Counted from the first letter of the stretch, positions 36,650 to 47,261 are shown. The stretch: 64,000 bases of DNA from Rhodococcus sp. (in: high G+C Gram-positive bacteria) (GCF_023264675.1 NZ_JAHFVG010000015.1:62001-126000), one strand, 5' to 3'. Translations and numbers: made by a program. The notes: generated by a model not told the origin, from the letters alone.

Positions 36650-37930
36650 TCAGTCTGCGCGTCGACGATGACGGCGTTCGGATGTGCCCGAATCTCCCGT
36701 TTGCATGCCCGCGAGTATCTCGGCGACGGACCGACCGTTGGAGTGTGCTCCCGACGATCCGTCGTCCTCCTGCTCGGCGCGTCGCCTGCGTCGCGGGCGA
36801 GACTCGGGCAGGTCCCACGCCGGAGACTCGTCGGCAGCAGGCTCGTCGACCGGAGGTAGCTGAGCCTTGGAGGCCTCGGGTGCGGGCGGCTCGGATGCGG
36901 GCACCTGAGCTGCTCGGCCGGGCGTCGGCGGAATGCCGAAGTCTGCCCGACTGTCCGCGGGAGTCTCGGGTGGGTAAATCGGGGGCGCGGGTTCCGCAGC
37001 GACGGGCGCCTCGAACGAGGACTCCGGATTGGGCGACGACTGCGGGGTCGGTGCCGAACCTGCGTAGTCGCTCGACTGACCGAACGAATACGTCTCGGCC
37101 GCACTCTCACCGAACCACTCCTCACGCTGGGGGCGATCCGGCTCGGCAGGAGCACGTGGTGGTGTCGGAGTGCGCCGTCCTGCCCCCGGTGCGCGGGTTT
37201 CGGCTCGCCGTGATTCGTAGACACGCGGGGAGCCGGCCTGGGGCTCGTCACCGATCGGTGCGTCCGGAAAGAGCACCGAGGTCTCCGCGGTCACCGGCTC
37301 GTCGTACGGGGTGGCGATGCCTGCCACCGAGCTGTCCGCCGACGAGGGGACCTGGGACTCGTCGGCCGATCTGCCGTTGCCCGCACCCGATTGGGGTGAG
37401 CGCCCCGGCACGTACAGGCCCGACGGTGCAGGTTGGTAGCTGTCGTAGGTTCGCCTGCCTCCGAGTTCTTGCATCCTCGTTGCTTCGGCGCGAAGAGCGA
37501 CGCGCTCGGTGGGCAAGTTCCCGTCGAACAGAACCTGGAGATTCTCACGTAGGTGAGCGAGTTCGGCGCGAAGCGCAGCCACCTCGCTCGTCTCGATCTG
37601 TACCTCGCTGCGGACTCGGGCCTCGACACCGAGCTCGTATTCACGACGGGCAGAGATCTCGCGGGCGAGCTGCAGCTCGTAGACGGTCTGCAGATCCTTG
37701 GCCTTCGTCTGATCGGCGGCAGCGTCGCGCCGGTACTTGGTCATCGCGAACGCACCGACGATCGCAGCCCACAGAGCCGAGACCAGCCCTACCCGGAGCC
37801 ACTGGACATTCTCACTGAACAGAAGAAGCACGCTGGCGGCGATACCGAACACGACCAATGCCGCGATGAACAGTTGGCTCGCACTGCGCCGCGAGCGGCG
37901 GCCGGCTTTCGCGCGAGTCGGTTGGGTCAT
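36650..37930 (-). CDS. DUF6779-type membrane protein with long disordered tail
   Basis: 426 aa. Basic N-terminus, two close transmembrane helices (about 18-38 and 44-62), a charged probable coiled coil (about 70-135; ELQLAREISARREYELGVEAR) and then nearly 290 residues rich in Pro, Ala, Ser and Glu, ending in an Arg-rich tail. It lies at the position of a mycobacterial Ala/Pro-rich protein (Rv3604c). Function unknown; a scaffolding role at the membrane is only a guess. Confidence 0.78.
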   Translation of the reverse strand: MTQPTRAKAGRRSRRSASQLFIAALVVFGIAASVLLLFSENVQWLRVGLVSALWAAIVGAFAMTKYRRDAAADQTKAKDLQTVYELQLAREISARREYELGVEARVRSEVQIETSEVAALRAELAHLRENLQVLFDGNLPTERVALRAEATRMQELGGRRTYDSYQPAPSGLYVPGRSPQSGAGNGRSADESQVPSSADSSVAGIATPYDEPVTAETSVLFPDAPIGDEPQAGSPRVYESRRAETRAPGAGRRTPTPPRAPAEPDRPQREEWFGESAAETYSFGQSSDYAGSAPTPQSSPNPESSFEAPVAAEPAPPIYPPETPADSRADFGIPPTPGRAAQVPASEPPAPEASKAQLPPVDEPAADESPAWDLPESRPRRRRRAEQEDDGSSGAHSNGRSVAEILAGMQTGDSGTSERRHRRRAD

Positions 37931-38024
37931 GACAACCAGGGTAGCTGGCGAATCGCCACCAAAAGGCGAAGCCGGATTGTGGTTCGCCACAGGAGCACGG
38001 CAGAAGCAGGGCGAAAGGAATGTT

Positions 38025-38498
38025 TCAGACGGCGTCGTCGGCCCGGTCGGTCGGGGTTCGGCAACAATGCTCGAGCCACAGAGCGGCACCGACGAGTGCG
38101 ATTCCGGCTACGAGGCCCACCACAGCTCCTACCCGGTCGTGCGAAGCCGCACGCACGGTCGAGGTCAGTGGCAGCACGTGCAGAAGGAACCCGATCCAGA
38201 CTCCCGAGATGGCAGCACCCACCAGTGCCGATGCCTTGGCCAGCGCAAGTGCCCTCGCCACGGTGATCGGATGGAGCTGACGCGGACCGTCGCCGATCCG
38301 GCTGCCCCCGATCCGGGAGCGCACGAAAAAGCCCAACCCGAAATCGGCAGCGGCCACCGCGTACAGCGATGCCCCGGCGAATGCGCCGACAGGCGGGAGA
38401 GACCCGTAGAACGCGCGAACCAACAACCACGTCGCCACTGCCGCGATCACCGCCAGCCCGAGAAGATCCCACGCCCTGGTGGCCTTCATCTCGTTCAC
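38025..38498 (-). CDS. DUF3180 membrane protein
   Basis: 157 aa with four predicted transmembrane helices. Conserved segments include the central GPRQLHPITVARALALAKASALVGA. GTG 38498 overlaps the folK stop by four bases (GTGA) and is preferred over ATG 38489. It always travels with folK in relatives; a role in folate synthesis is unproven. Confidence 0.82.
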   Translation of the reverse strand: MNEMKATRAWDLLGLAVIAAVATWLLVRAFYGSLPPVGAFAGASLYAVAAADFGLGFFVRSRIGGSRIGDGPRQLHPITVARALALAKASALVGAAISGVWIGFLLHVLPLTSTVRAASHDRVGAVVGLVAGIALVGAALWLEHCCRTPTDRADDAV

Positions 38499-39004
38499 CC
38501 GGGCGTGTCCAACGTCATGTCGGTGCGCGACACCGACGACCGTTCTTCCTCCGGTAGCGACGCCAGCCACTCGGACACCGGGCGATCGGCGCCGTCGACG
38601 AGCAACGACGCATCGGGATCGACATCGAGCCACGGAACCAACACGAATGCTCGCTGATGGGCGCGCGGATGCGGAAGCGTCAACTCCGGATCGGCGCTGA
38701 CGATGTTCTCGCACACGATGATGTCCACATCGAGGCTCCGCGGGCCCCAACGCTCGATCCTCACCCTGTCCGCGGCCTGCTCTCGCTCCCCGGCGAACGC
38801 CAGCCACGCCGTCGAATCCCGGCCGGGATCCTCCGCCACGACGATCGCATTGAGAAAATCCTGCTGCTCGACGCCTCCCCAGGGCGCCGAAACATACACC
38901 GGCGAGACCGCGACCACGGCTGCACCGAGTTCGTCGACGACCGATCGCAAGTGCGCGAGCGAGTCACCGACATTGCTGCCGATCGACAACACCACCCGAG
39001 TCAC
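38495..39004 (-). CDS. folK: 6-hydroxymethyl-dihydropterin pyrophosphokinase
   Basis: 169 aa. SIGSNVGDSLAHLRSVV opens the family fold, and GPRSLDVDIIV plus LPHPRAHQRAFVLVPW are the HPPK signatures. It activates the pterin for FolP. GTG start; 16 bp after folB. Confidence 0.95.
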   Translation of the reverse strand: MTRVVLSIGSNVGDSLAHLRSVVDELGAAVVAVSPVYVSAPWGGVEQQDFLNAIVVAEDPGRDSTAWLAFAGEREQAADRVRIERWGPRSLDVDIIVCENIVSADPELTLPHPRAHQRAFVLVPWLDVDPDASLLVDGADRPVSEWLASLPEEERSSVSRTDMTLDTPG

Positions 39005-39020
39005 GACGACTGTCCGCGCA

Positions 39021-39386
39021 TCAGGACGTCCGTGTTCGGTGCGCCACCACAGCCACGTCCTGGAACGAGAGCGGAATGGGCGCCGAGGGCTTGTGCAACA
39101 CGACTTCCACTGCGTCGACGCGCTCGTCCGTCATCACCTTGTCCGCTATTTCCGCCGAGACCGTCTCGATGAGGTCGCGCGACGGTCCGGCGATGATGGC
39201 GGCGGCGGCCTCGGCGAGTTCGCCGTAGTGCATCGTCGCGGTGAGATCGTCGGTCGCGGCTGCCGGACGCAGATCCATCCATACCGTGATGTCGACGACG
39301 AAGTCCTGGCCGTCACGTTTCTCGAAGTCGAAAACTCCGTGATTTCCGCGAACCTTCAGTCCGCGCAACTCGATTCGATCGCTCAT
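39021..39386 (-). CDS. folB: Dihydroneopterin aldolase
   Basis: 121 aa. [29 protein letters not shown] matches FolB in pieces (the GVFDFEK segment holds the key Glu), followed by [11 protein letters not shown] and the C-terminal [11 protein letters not shown]. Converts dihydroneopterin to hydroxymethyl-dihydropterin. ATG 39386 overlaps the folP stop by four bases. Confidence 0.95.
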   Translation of the reverse strand: MSDRIELRGLKVRGNHGVFDFEKRDGQDFVVDITVWMDLRPAAATDDLTATMHYGELAEAAAAIIAGPSRDLIETVSAEIADKVMTDERVDAVEVVLHKPSAPIPLSFQDVAVVAHRTRTS

Positions 39387-40213
39387 TCGTGGCCACTCTT
39401 CCACGCCTGCACGACGGCGACCGCGTCGAGGGTCGCGCGCGCGTCGTGGACCCGAACGCCCCACGCTCCCCCGGCGACGGCGAGTGCCGACACCACTGCG
39501 GTAGCAACCTCGCGGCCGTCCGGCGGACGCGGAGCATCTTCCGAGGCCAACAGCGAGCCGAGGAAACGCTTGCGCGACGCCCCGATCAACACCGGCATTC
39601 CGAGGTCCACAAATGCGGGTAGCGCATGCAGCAACTCCCAATTGTGCCGAGCGTTCTTCGCGAATCCGAGACCTGGATCGAGCACGATGTTCGACGGATC
39701 GACTCCCGCCGACACCGCCATGTCCACCTGTTCCAGAAGCTCGCGTCGAACGTCCTCCACGACGTTCTCGTAGTGATCCGCTCGCCCCGAATGTGTATAG
39801 GCCGCCGCCGATCGCCAGTGCATCAGAATCCACGGCACCCCGGCCGAGGCGACGACCGCCGCCATGTCGGGGTCGGCGCGCCCCCCTGACACGTCGTTGA
39901 CGATTCGCACGCCCGCCTCGATCGCAGCCGCAGCAACCGAGGCGCGCATCGTGTCGACGCTCGTGACGACGCCGCGTGCGCTCAGTTCTGCGATGACGGG
40001 GACCACACGCTCGGCCTCGATATCCGGATCGATCCGCTCCGCGCCGGGACGGGTGGACTCACCACCGACGTCGACGATGCCGACTCCGGTCCTGTGAAGT
40101 TCGAGCCCGTGAGTCACCGCCGCATCGACATCGAGATACCGGCCACCGTCGGAGAAAGAATCGGCAGTGACATTCAGAACGCCCATCACCACCGGAGCAA
40201 GAGGAAGGCTCAT
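39383..40213 (-). CDS. folP: Dihydropteroate synthase
   Basis: 276 aa, the sulfonamide target. Signatures: [45 protein letters not shown] and the C-terminal [14 protein letters not shown]. It overlaps folE and folB by four bases on each side. Confidence 0.96.
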   Translation of the reverse strand: MSLPLAPVVMGVLNVTADSFSDGGRYLDVDAAVTHGLELHRTGVGIVDVGGESTRPGAERIDPDIEAERVVPVIAELSARGVVTSVDTMRASVAAAAIEAGVRIVNDVSGGRADPDMAAVVASAGVPWILMHWRSAAAYTHSGRADHYENVVEDVRRELLEQVDMAVSAGVDPSNIVLDPGLGFAKNARHNWELLHALPAFVDLGMPVLIGASRKRFLGSLLASEDAPRPPDGREVATAVVSALAVAGGAWGVRVHDARATLDAVAVVQAWKSGHE

Positions 40214-40857
40214 TTGCGAAGAATGAGATCCAACGCTTCCGACCGCGACGCCGCACTGGACTGCAGCAATCCACGCACCGCCGACGTCGTGGTGCTCGCC
40301 CCCGGCTTACGAATTCCGCGCATCGCCATGCAGAGATGCTCCGCTTCGATGACGACGATTGCGCCCCGCGGATCCAACTTTCGCATCACCGCATCAGCGA
40401 TCTGACTGGTCAGCCGCTCCTGCACCTGGGGACGCTTCGCATACAGATCCACCACACGGGCAAGCTTCGACAAGCCCGTGACCTTGCCGCTGGTGCCCGG
40501 GATGTAACCGACATGTGCGACGCCATGAAACGACACCAAGTGATGCTCACAGGTGGAGAACATAGGAATGTCCCGGACCAGGACCAACTCCTGATGCCCC
40601 TCGTCGAACGTGGTGTTCAACACCGAGTCGGGATCGGTGTACAGGCCACCGAAAATCTCCCGATACGCCCGCGCAACCCGCGCCGGAGTCTCCGCGAGAC
40701 CCGCACGGTCCGGATCCTCGCCCACCGCGATGAGCAGCTCCCGGACAGCGGCCTCGGCGCGCGGCTGATCGAACATCTTGCCCGTCGCCACCGCGACGAC
40801 ATCACTGGGGGTATTCACGACAGAAACGCCCTCTTCGTCGATCTGCTTGACTGACAC
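40210..40857 (-). CDS. folE: GTP cyclohydrolase I
   Basis: 215 aa. First step of folate synthesis. Zinc ligands lie in [19 protein letters not shown] and [32 protein letters not shown] is conserved. GTG 40857 is chosen because GGAGG (40868-40872) lies ten bases upstream; the longer reading would begin within the ribosome site region. The repeat array at 40886-41046 separates it from ftsH. Confidence 0.95.
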   Translation of the reverse strand: MSVKQIDEEGVSVVNTPSDVVAVATGKMFDQPRAEAAVRELLIAVGEDPDRAGLAETPARVARAYREIFGGLYTDPDSVLNTTFDEGHQELVLVRDIPMFSTCEHHLVSFHGVAHVGYIPGTSGKVTGLSKLARVVDLYAKRPQVQERLTSQIADAVMRKLDPRGAIVVIEAEHLCMAMRGIRKPGASTTTSAVRGLLQSSAASRSEALDLILRK

Positions 40858-40885
40858 GCTTGCTCTACCTCCAGTCCAGCACCCC

Positions 40886-41046
40886 CGGGTCATTCCGCGG
40901 GCTGCACTCCTGCTTCCCCCGGGTCATTCCGCGGGCTGCACTCCTGCCTCCCCCGGTCATTCCGCGGGCTGCACTCCTGCCTCCCCCGGTCATTCCGCGG
41001 GCTGCACTCCTGCCTCCCCCGGTCATTCCGCGGGCTGCACTCCTGC
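40886..41046 (+). repeat. Five-copy tandem repeat, 33-bp period
   Basis: Cores GGTCATTCCGCGGGCTGCAC start at 40888, 40922, 40955, 40988 and 41021, separated by CTCCTGC(C/T)TCCCCC. Same family and orientation as 1914-1977. It fills the gap between ftsH and folE on the minus-strand operon. Confidence 0.93.
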
Positions 41047-41099
41047 AGGGCAGACGCTCCGCAGAATTCTGTCAGCTTATCGCCGGCGATCGCGCACGA

Positions 41100-43844
41100 T
41101 CACTGGTGCCCGTTCGGGCCTTCCCACCGCTGCGTCCGAGGACCCTCGTCCCCGTCACGTCCGGAGTCCGATTCGTCGGAGTGATCGGCAGGTCGATCGT
41201 GACCGCCGAGCGGTAATCCACCGAGCGGATCCCACTGCGAACCGGCCGGGTCCCGATACTGCGGCGCGCGGTCACCGTGCTGAGGAACATCCGAACCACC
41301 GGAGGGCTCCTGCTCACCGGTCGGTTCGCGACGCTCGGGCGGCTGATACTGCGGCGGCCGATACTGCGGCGGCTGGTACGACGGCGGTGCCGGGTACAGC
41401 GGCGGATTCGGATCGGAGTATCGACCACCGACGTCAGGTCCACCACCGCGAACAGACGGTCCGGCAGGATCGCGAGGCGGCCACCCGGGAGCCGACCACC
41501 CAGCGGGCGCGCCGTAGTCCGGTCGCGAAGACTGCGGCCTCGGCTCAGGATTCCGGTAAGGCCCACCGGAGTGCGCTCCGCCGTTCTGACCGTTACCTAC
41601 CTGGGGCCCACCGTTCTGGGGGCCGCCGTTCTGGGGCCCACCGTTCTGCGGTCCACCGTTCTGCGGCCCACCATTTTGCGGTCCACCATTCTGCGGCCCA
41701 CCATTTTGCGGTCCACCGTTGTACGGTGCGCTGCCGTACGGCGCACCGTGCGCGGATCCACCGTTGGAGTTGCCACCGTTGTAGCCGTTCGGACGCCCAG
41801 CGCCGGCGTAACTATCAGGACCACCCTTGGACAGCTGCGGCGATCCGGCGTAGCTCGGCTGCGGGAACTGTTGAGGCGGAACAACTTTCGGCGCAATCGG
41901 CTGTGGCGGCCACGGCTCGCCGCGTTCGATGGCCAGCTCACCCGGAGTCTTGACCGGCGGCTTGTCGGACGGCACGCGCTCACCGAAATCGTTGAACGCG
42001 GTGATACGCGGACGCTTGGAGACACCGGTGAAGATCTTCTCCAAATCCTTCCGGGTCAAGGTCTCACGCTCGAGCAATTCGGTAGCGAGGATATCCAGCA
42101 CATCGCGGTACTCGTTGAGAATGGCCCAGGCCTCGGTGTGCGCGGCCTCGATGAGCTTGCGGACCTCTTCGTCGATCTCCCGAGCAACCTCGTGGGAGAA
42201 GTCGGACTGAATTCCCATCGATCGACCGAGGAAAGGATCTCCCTGTTCCTGGCCGTAGCGGACAGCGCCGAGCTTGCTGCTCATTCCGTACTCGGTGACC
42301 ATCGCGCGGGCGATCTTCGTTGCCTGATCGATGTCGGAGGACGCTCCGGTGGTCGGCTCGTGAAACACGAGCTCCTCGGCCGCGCGGCCACCCATTGCCA
42401 TGACCAGGCGTGCGATCATCTCGGACCTGGTCATCAAGCCCTTGTCGTCCTCGGGCACCGTCATCGCGTGGCCGCCGGTGCGGCCGCGGGCGAGAATGGT
42501 GACCTTGTAGACGGGTTCGATGTCGGGCATCGCCCATGCAGCGAGTGTGTGCCCACCCTCGTGGTACGCGGTGATCTTCTTTTCGTGTTCGCTGATGATG
42601 CGACTCTTGCGACGCGGTCCGCCGACGACACGATCCACCGATTCTTCGAGGGCGGCTTCGGTGATGACCGTGCCGTTCTCGCGGGCGGTGAGCAGAGCGG
42701 CCTCGTTGATGACATTGGCGAGGTCGGCGCCGGACATGCCGACAGTGCGCTTGGCCAGGCCTTCGAGATCTGCGTCCTGCGCAACCGGCTTGCCCGCCGA
42801 ATGCACGGCCAGGATGGCGCGGCGGCCTGCGAGGTCGGGGGCGCCGACGGGAATCTGGCGATCGAAGCGGCCGGGACGAAGCAATGCCGGATCGAGGATG
42901 TCGGGGCGGTTGGTCGCGGCGATGAGAATCACGCCGGTGCGCTCACCGAAACCGTCCATCTCGACGAGAAGCTGATTCAAGGTCTGCTCGCGCTCGTCGT
43001 GCCCGCCGCCCATGCCTGCGCCACGTTGACGTCCGACGGCGTCGATCTCGTCGACGAAGATGATGCACGGACTGTTCTGCTTGGCCTGCTCGAACAGGTC
43101 GCGAACGCGGGAGGCACCGACACCGACGAACATCTCGACGAAGTCCGAACCGGAGATGGTGAAGAAGGGGACGCCTGCTTCGCCTGCAACCGCCCTGGCG
43201 AGGAGCGTCTTGCCGGTTCCGGGAGGGCCGTACAGCAGGACGCCGCGCGGAATCTTCGCGCCGAGCGACTGGTAACGAGCGGGGTTCTGCAGGAAGTCCT
43301 TGATCTCGTACAGCTCTTCGACGGCTTCGTCGGCGCCGGCGACATCCTGGAACGTCGTCTTGGGCATGTCTTTGCTGAGCTGCTTGGCCTTGGACTTACC
43401 GAAGCCCATGACGCCACCGCGTCCCCCACCCTGCATGCGGCTGATGAAGAACAAACCGAGGCCGACCAGAAGAACGAGCGGCAGCATGTACATCAGAAGC
43501 GTGGTCGCCCAGCTTTCCGTCGTCACCTTGGTGTCGAAGGATTCCAGGCCTGCATCGGAGACCTTGTCGTAGATCTGCTCCGAAGCTCCGGCGGGGTACT
43601 TCGCGAGGATCTGAGTGTCGCCACCCGTCGCGTCGTTGCCGTTCTTGAGCGTCAGACGTAGCTGCTGCTCGCGATCGTCGATCTGAGCGGTGTCGACGTT
43701 TCGTGAATCGAGCTGCGCTATCGCCACCGAAGTGTCGACAGTCTTCCAGCCGCGAGTGTCGTTTCCGAAGTAGCTGAAGGCAAAGATCACCAACAGAATG
43801 CCGAATACGATGGCCAGGTTCCGTATAACTGTCTTTCGATTCAT
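41100..43844 (-). CDS. ftsH: ATP-dependent zinc metalloprotease FtsH with long Pro/Gly/Asn/Gln-rich tail
   Basis: 914-aa membrane AAA protease. Two transmembrane helices (about 9-25 and 114-135) flank an extracytoplasmic domain. Walker A GPPGTGKT is at 206-213, Walker B IIFVDEID, and the zinc site HEGGH at 428-432. The protease domain ends near 640. The remaining roughly 270 residues are low complexity, including eight NGGPQ repeats (about 709-748). Mycobacterial FtsH is about 760 aa, so this tail is unusually long. Confidence 0.96.
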   Translation of the reverse strand: MNRKTVIRNLAIVFGILLVIFAFSYFGNDTRGWKTVDTSVAIAQLDSRNVDTAQIDDREQQLRLTLKNGNDATGGDTQILAKYPAGASEQIYDKVSDAGLESFDTKVTTESWATTLLMYMLPLVLLVGLGLFFISRMQGGGRGGVMGFGKSKAKQLSKDMPKTTFQDVAGADEAVEELYEIKDFLQNPARYQSLGAKIPRGVLLYGPPGTGKTLLARAVAGEAGVPFFTISGSDFVEMFVGVGASRVRDLFEQAKQNSPCIIFVDEIDAVGRQRGAGMGGGHDEREQTLNQLLVEMDGFGERTGVILIAATNRPDILDPALLRPGRFDRQIPVGAPDLAGRRAILAVHSAGKPVAQDADLEGLAKRTVGMSGADLANVINEAALLTARENGTVITEAALEESVDRVVGGPRRKSRIISEHEKKITAYHEGGHTLAAWAMPDIEPVYKVTILARGRTGGHAMTVPEDDKGLMTRSEMIARLVMAMGGRAAEELVFHEPTTGASSDIDQATKIARAMVTEYGMSSKLGAVRYGQEQGDPFLGRSMGIQSDFSHEVAREIDEEVRKLIEAAHTEAWAILNEYRDVLDILATELLERETLTRKDLEKIFTGVSKRPRITAFNDFGERVPSDKPPVKTPGELAIERGEPWPPQPIAPKVVPPQQFPQPSYAGSPQLSKGGPDSYAGAGRPNGYNGGNSNGGSAHGAPYGSAPYNGGPQNGGPQNGGPQNGGPQNGGPQNGGPQNGGPQNGGPQVGNGQNGGAHSGGPYRNPEPRPQSSRPDYGAPAGWSAPGWPPRDPAGPSVRGGGPDVGGRYSDPNPPLYPAPPSYQPPQYRPPQYQPPERREPTGEQEPSGGSDVPQHGDRAPQYRDPAGSQWDPLGGLPLGGHDRPADHSDESDSGRDGDEGPRTQRWEGPNGHQ
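41601..41720 (-). repeat. Eight 15-bp repeats inside ftsH (NGGPQ units)
   Basis: Eight in-frame 15-bp units of the form CTG(G/C)GGNCC(A/G)CC(G/A)TT on the plus strand encode eight NGGPQ pentapeptides. Third-position differences alternate between neighbours, suggesting recent duplication in steps. Confidence 0.9.
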
Positions 43845-43999
43845 ACAGCTTCAGCCGAGACGGCCTCGTCCTTTCCAGTCATCTCCGATGCGCGGATCCG
43901 GCCGCACACCGGAAGCACCAGGCTACCGCGAACGGCACGCCCGAGCCTGAAGTGCATCTGACCCACAGCGTCGATACATACAGCAGCGTCGCTTCTCAT
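43841..43999 (-). CDS. Possible small protein coupled to ftsH
   Basis: A 52-codon frame ([20 protein letters not shown]...) ends in TGA that overlaps the ftsH ATG by four bases, the same junction used throughout this operon. GGGGGAGAG lies about ten bases before its ATG. Two Cys and one His could bind metal. No family recognised; coding status uncertain. Confidence 0.35.
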   Translation of the reverse strand: MRSDAAVCIDAVGQMHFRLGRAVRGSLVLPVCGRIRASEMTGKDEAVSAEAV

Positions 44000-44195
44000 G
44001 ACCACGCTCTCCCCCGTCCAACGTCGTCCGAGCCCCGCAGGTTCCCCGGCCTCGTGGGCTCCGATGCAACAGCCCCACCGATATGTCCATTGTGTCAGCA
44101 CGACCTGGGCGAGGGCACCCCTGCCGCCGACCGGTGCTCCGCTACAGCGAGATACCGCTTCTACCAGGCAGAACATGGGATCGGGGTCTAGGGTG

Positions 44196-46631
44196 ATGGG
44201 CGTGCCACCCGGCCCGGATCGAGTCACTGCGCACGAGAGCACCGTTCGAGATCGCACGGACGGTCTCTCGACGGTGACCTCTGCCGCACCGTCGGGCATC
44301 GATGCAACGGCCGATGCCGTCGGACGCCTTCGTCGGGCTTGGCAGGCTGCGCGATCCGGCACTCGATCCGACCCGCCCGACCTGGCGATGTACCTCCCCG
44401 ATTCCGACACCCTCCGTCGTCACCTGCTCGAGCGACTGATTGCCGTCGACCTGCAGGAGAGGTGGCTTCGCGCGAGACTTCCCAAGCGCTTACCCGAGTA
44501 CTGCGCGGAGTTCGCCGATCTGGAACAGAGTCGCCTTTCGGCGGACTTGATCTACGAGGAGTTCTGCATCAGGAGGCAGAGCGGCGACACGGTCCTGCCC
44601 CGCGATTACCTTGCCGAGTATCCGAGCCGAGCCGGCGAACTCGCCGAACTTCTGAACACCATGGTCGGTGAGGACACCGCAGCTCACACGATCGGTGCCG
44701 ACCCGGATTCCACGATGGAATCAACCATGGAATCAATCAGGTCCGACACGTCATCGATGGAGGAGACCGGTCGATTCACCGGGGAGTTGACCGAGACGTC
44801 GGGCAACCTGTTGCGCACGCGACCCGGCTCGCAGGATCAGCTCGAAGACCTCGACGTCGGTGACCGCCTCGATGATTTCGATCTGCTGGTGAGCGTGGGA
44901 CGCGGCGCGTTCGCTCGGGTGTTCCTCGCTCGTCAGCGTTCGATGCAGCGCATCGTCGCGGTGAAGATATCCGAGGACCGGGGAAGCGAGCCACAGACGC
45001 TGGCGCAACTCGATCACGACTACATCGTGAGGGTCTTCGACCAGCGCGTCCTTGTCGATCGCCGCCTGCGGCTCCTCTACATGCAGTACGTGCCGGGCGG
45101 AACGCTGCTCGGGCTGCTCGGACTCGTCAAGGCAACGCCGCCGAGCGAACTCGACGGCACGGTGCTGCTGAGCTCGGTGAACCGATCCCTCCAAGACACC
45201 GGCGGCCTCCAACCGACGGATTCGACTGTCCGAGAGCATATTTCGACGCTGTCCTGGCCGGAGACCGTAGCCTGGCTCGGACGCCGCCTGGCGGAAGCAC
45301 TGCACTATGCAGGCGAACACGGAGTACTGCACCGCGACATCAAACCCGCCAACGTTCTCCTCACGGCCGAGGGCGTACCGAAGCTGGCCGATTTCAACAT
45401 CAGCTTCTCCGACGCCGTCGAGGGCGACAGTCCGGTCGCCTACTTCGGCGGGTCACTGTCCTACATGTCTCCCGAGCAGCTCGAAGCCTGCCATCCGGGC
45501 CGCGCGGGCCGCGCCGAAGATCTGGACACCCGAAGCGACCTGTACTCGCTCGCGGTGGTGCTCTGGGAGCTGTTGACCGGCGTCAAACCGTTCGACGACT
45601 CCGCGGCATCGGCAGCCGACGGCGATCGGACGACGATCGACGTCCTGCTCACCGCACGACGCGCAGGCGTCACCTCCGCCGCCCTTGCCGCGCTGCCCGC
45701 CGATTGCCCGGCGACACTGCGTCGGGTACTGCTGAAGTGTCTGGCTCCCGACCCCGACGACCGCCTCGCGACGGGTCAGGAGCTCGCTCAGCAGTTCGAT
45801 CTCTGCCTCGATGCCCATGCGCGCACCCTCGTCGACCCGCCGACGAACAGCACGCGATTTCGCGTGCGGCCCTTCACGATTCCCGTCATGACCGCAGCAA
45901 TCGGAATTCCGAACGTCATCGCCGCGATCTACAACTACCAGCACAACAAGGCCCTTATCATCGGTGACCTGCTCCCTGCTGCCCAGGAGAGGTTCGACAC
46001 CGTCACCGCCCTGATCAACGGGTTGGCGTGGCCGATCGGCCTGGTGCTCATCGTCTACTTCTTCCGACGAATTCTGTCGGTCCCGAAGGCGCTCCGATCG
46101 GGCCGCTCGGTGTCGGACGCGCAGCTCACCAAGACCAGGTCGGACACGTTGCTCGTCGCCGACCGCGTCGTAGCGGTGTGTCTCGGGCTGTGGATCTGCG
46201 CCGGAATAGCGTTTCCGGTATCACTCCAGATCGCTGCGGGCGCGGTTCCCGCCCAGGCCTACGTGCACTTCGTCGCATCGCTCGTGGTGTGCGGAGCGAT
46301 GGCAACTGCGTACCCGTTCTTCCTGATTTCTCTGTTCACCATCAGGTGTCTGTACCCGTCGCTGCTGCCCTTCGGCGCCGGCGAACGGGACGAAGCGATG
46401 CTGGCGGCGCTGAACCGTCGAAGCGTCGGCTATCTCACTGTTGCCGCAGCCATTCCGCTCGTTGCCGTCGCGGGGCTGACATTCGTTCCGGCCGCGGACA
46501 TACCGTCGATCATCGGCGTGGTGCGTGTGGTGTGCGTCGGCGGCATCGCGGCCTTCGTGGCGTCCTACAGTGTGTTTCGTCTACTGGAGAAAGACAATGC
46601 AGCTCTGCGACGGGTCGTAGGCGGGAAATAG
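44196..46631 (+). CDS. Membrane-bound Ser/Thr protein kinase with DFN motif
   Basis: About 811 aa from ATG 44196 (start uncertain). A helical N-terminal region (about 40-160; LSADLIYEEFCIRRQSGD, DYLAEYPSRAGEL) resembles the leader seen in planctomycete-type kinases. The kinase domain (about 225-530) has GRGAFA, Lys257 (AVKIS), HRDIKPANVLL (379-) and DFN at 399-401 in place of DFG, then MSPEQ. About six transmembrane helices fill 565-790. It is the only plus-strand gene in the clpC-dacB block. The 196 bp before it shows no other feature. Confidence 0.85.
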   Translation: MGVPPGPDRVTAHESTVRDRTDGLSTVTSAAPSGIDATADAVGRLRRAWQAARSGTRSDPPDLAMYLPDSDTLRRHLLERLIAVDLQERWLRARLPKRLPEYCAEFADLEQSRLSADLIYEEFCIRRQSGDTVLPRDYLAEYPSRAGELAELLNTMVGEDTAAHTIGADPDSTMESTMESIRSDTSSMEETGRFTGELTETSGNLLRTRPGSQDQLEDLDVGDRLDDFDLLVSVGRGAFARVFLARQRSMQRIVAVKISEDRGSEPQTLAQLDHDYIVRVFDQRVLVDRRLRLLYMQYVPGGTLLGLLGLVKATPPSELDGTVLLSSVNRSLQDTGGLQPTDSTVREHISTLSWPETVAWLGRRLAEALHYAGEHGVLHRDIKPANVLLTAEGVPKLADFNISFSDAVEGDSPVAYFGGSLSYMSPEQLEACHPGRAGRAEDLDTRSDLYSLAVVLWELLTGVKPFDDSAASAADGDRTTIDVLLTARRAGVTSAALAALPADCPATLRRVLLKCLAPDPDDRLATGQELAQQFDLCLDAHARTLVDPPTNSTRFRVRPFTIPVMTAAIGIPNVIAAIYNYQHNKALIIGDLLPAAQERFDTVTALINGLAWPIGLVLIVYFFRRILSVPKALRSGRSVSDAQLTKTRSDTLLVADRVVAVCLGLWICAGIAFPVSLQIAAGAVPAQAYVHFVASLVVCGAMATAYPFFLISLFTIRCLYPSLLPFGAGERDEAMLAALNRRSVGYLTVAAAIPLVAVAGLTFVPAADIPSIIGVVRVVCVGGIAAFVASYSVFRLLEKDNAALRRVVGGK

Positions 46632-46649
46632 CCGTCATCCTCCCCGCCG

Positions 46650-47219
46650 TCATCCTCCGTAGACGCGCGGTTCCAGCGTTCCGATGTACGGCAGATCCCG
46701 GTACCGCTCGTTGTAGTCGAGCCCGTACCCGACGACGAACTCGTTGGGAATGTCGAAGCCGACGTTGGCCACCTCGACGTCGACCTTGATCGCATCGGGC
46801 TTACGCAGCAGCGTCACCACGGCGAGCGATGCCGGGTTGCGGGTCGCGAGGTTGCGCTTGAGCCACGACAGCGTCAGCCCCGAGTCGATGATGTCCTCGA
46901 CGATGAGCACGTTCCGGCCGTTGATGTCGCGATCGAGATCCTTCAGAATCCGCACCACGCCCGAGGAGGACGTCGACGAACCATAGGAACTCACGGCCAT
47001 GAACTCGAGTTGCGTCGGAATGGGCAACGCGCGCGCGAAATCCGTCATGAACATGATCGCGCCCTTGAGGACACCGACGAGCAGCAGATCGCCTTCGGGA
47101 GCACCCACCGGATACCGCTTCGCGATCTCCTCCGCCAGTTCGAGGGTGCGCACTTTGATCTGGTCCTCGGAGATGAGAATCGATTGAATATCGCCCTCGT
47201 ACACGGCGCGTCCCTTCAT
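46650..47219 (-). CDS. hpt: Hypoxanthine phosphoribosyltransferase
   Basis: 189 aa. Purine salvage. The PRPP loop is [52 protein letters not shown] and [17 protein letters not shown] are the family signatures. It lies between tilS and ftsH as in relatives, apart from the inserted kinase. Confidence 0.95.
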   Translation of the reverse strand: MKGRAVYEGDIQSILISEDQIKVRTLELAEEIAKRYPVGAPEGDLLLVGVLKGAIMFMTDFARALPIPTQLEFMAVSSYGSSTSSSGVVRILKDLDRDINGRNVLIVEDIIDSGLTLSWLKRNLATRNPASLAVVTLLRKPDAIKVDVEVANVGFDIPNEFVVGYGLDYNERYRDLPYIGTLEPRVYGG

Positions 47220-47261
47220 AGGTTCTCGTTCGTCGGTTCTCGTTCGTCGATTCTCTGACGC

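Noticed and set aside
36202..37818. A 538-codon plus-strand frame
   Set aside because: Antisense to the DUF2520 and DUF6779 genes, Arg/Pro-rich, no start context.
40886..41046. CRISPR array or coding repeat ([15 protein letters not shown] translation)
   Set aside because: Units are tandem without spacers; the open frame follows from the 33-bp period and lacks a start site.
41277..43661. A 794-codon plus-strand frame
   Set aside because: Antisense to ftsH; contains mirrored versions of the FtsH motifs and repeats, no independent domain.
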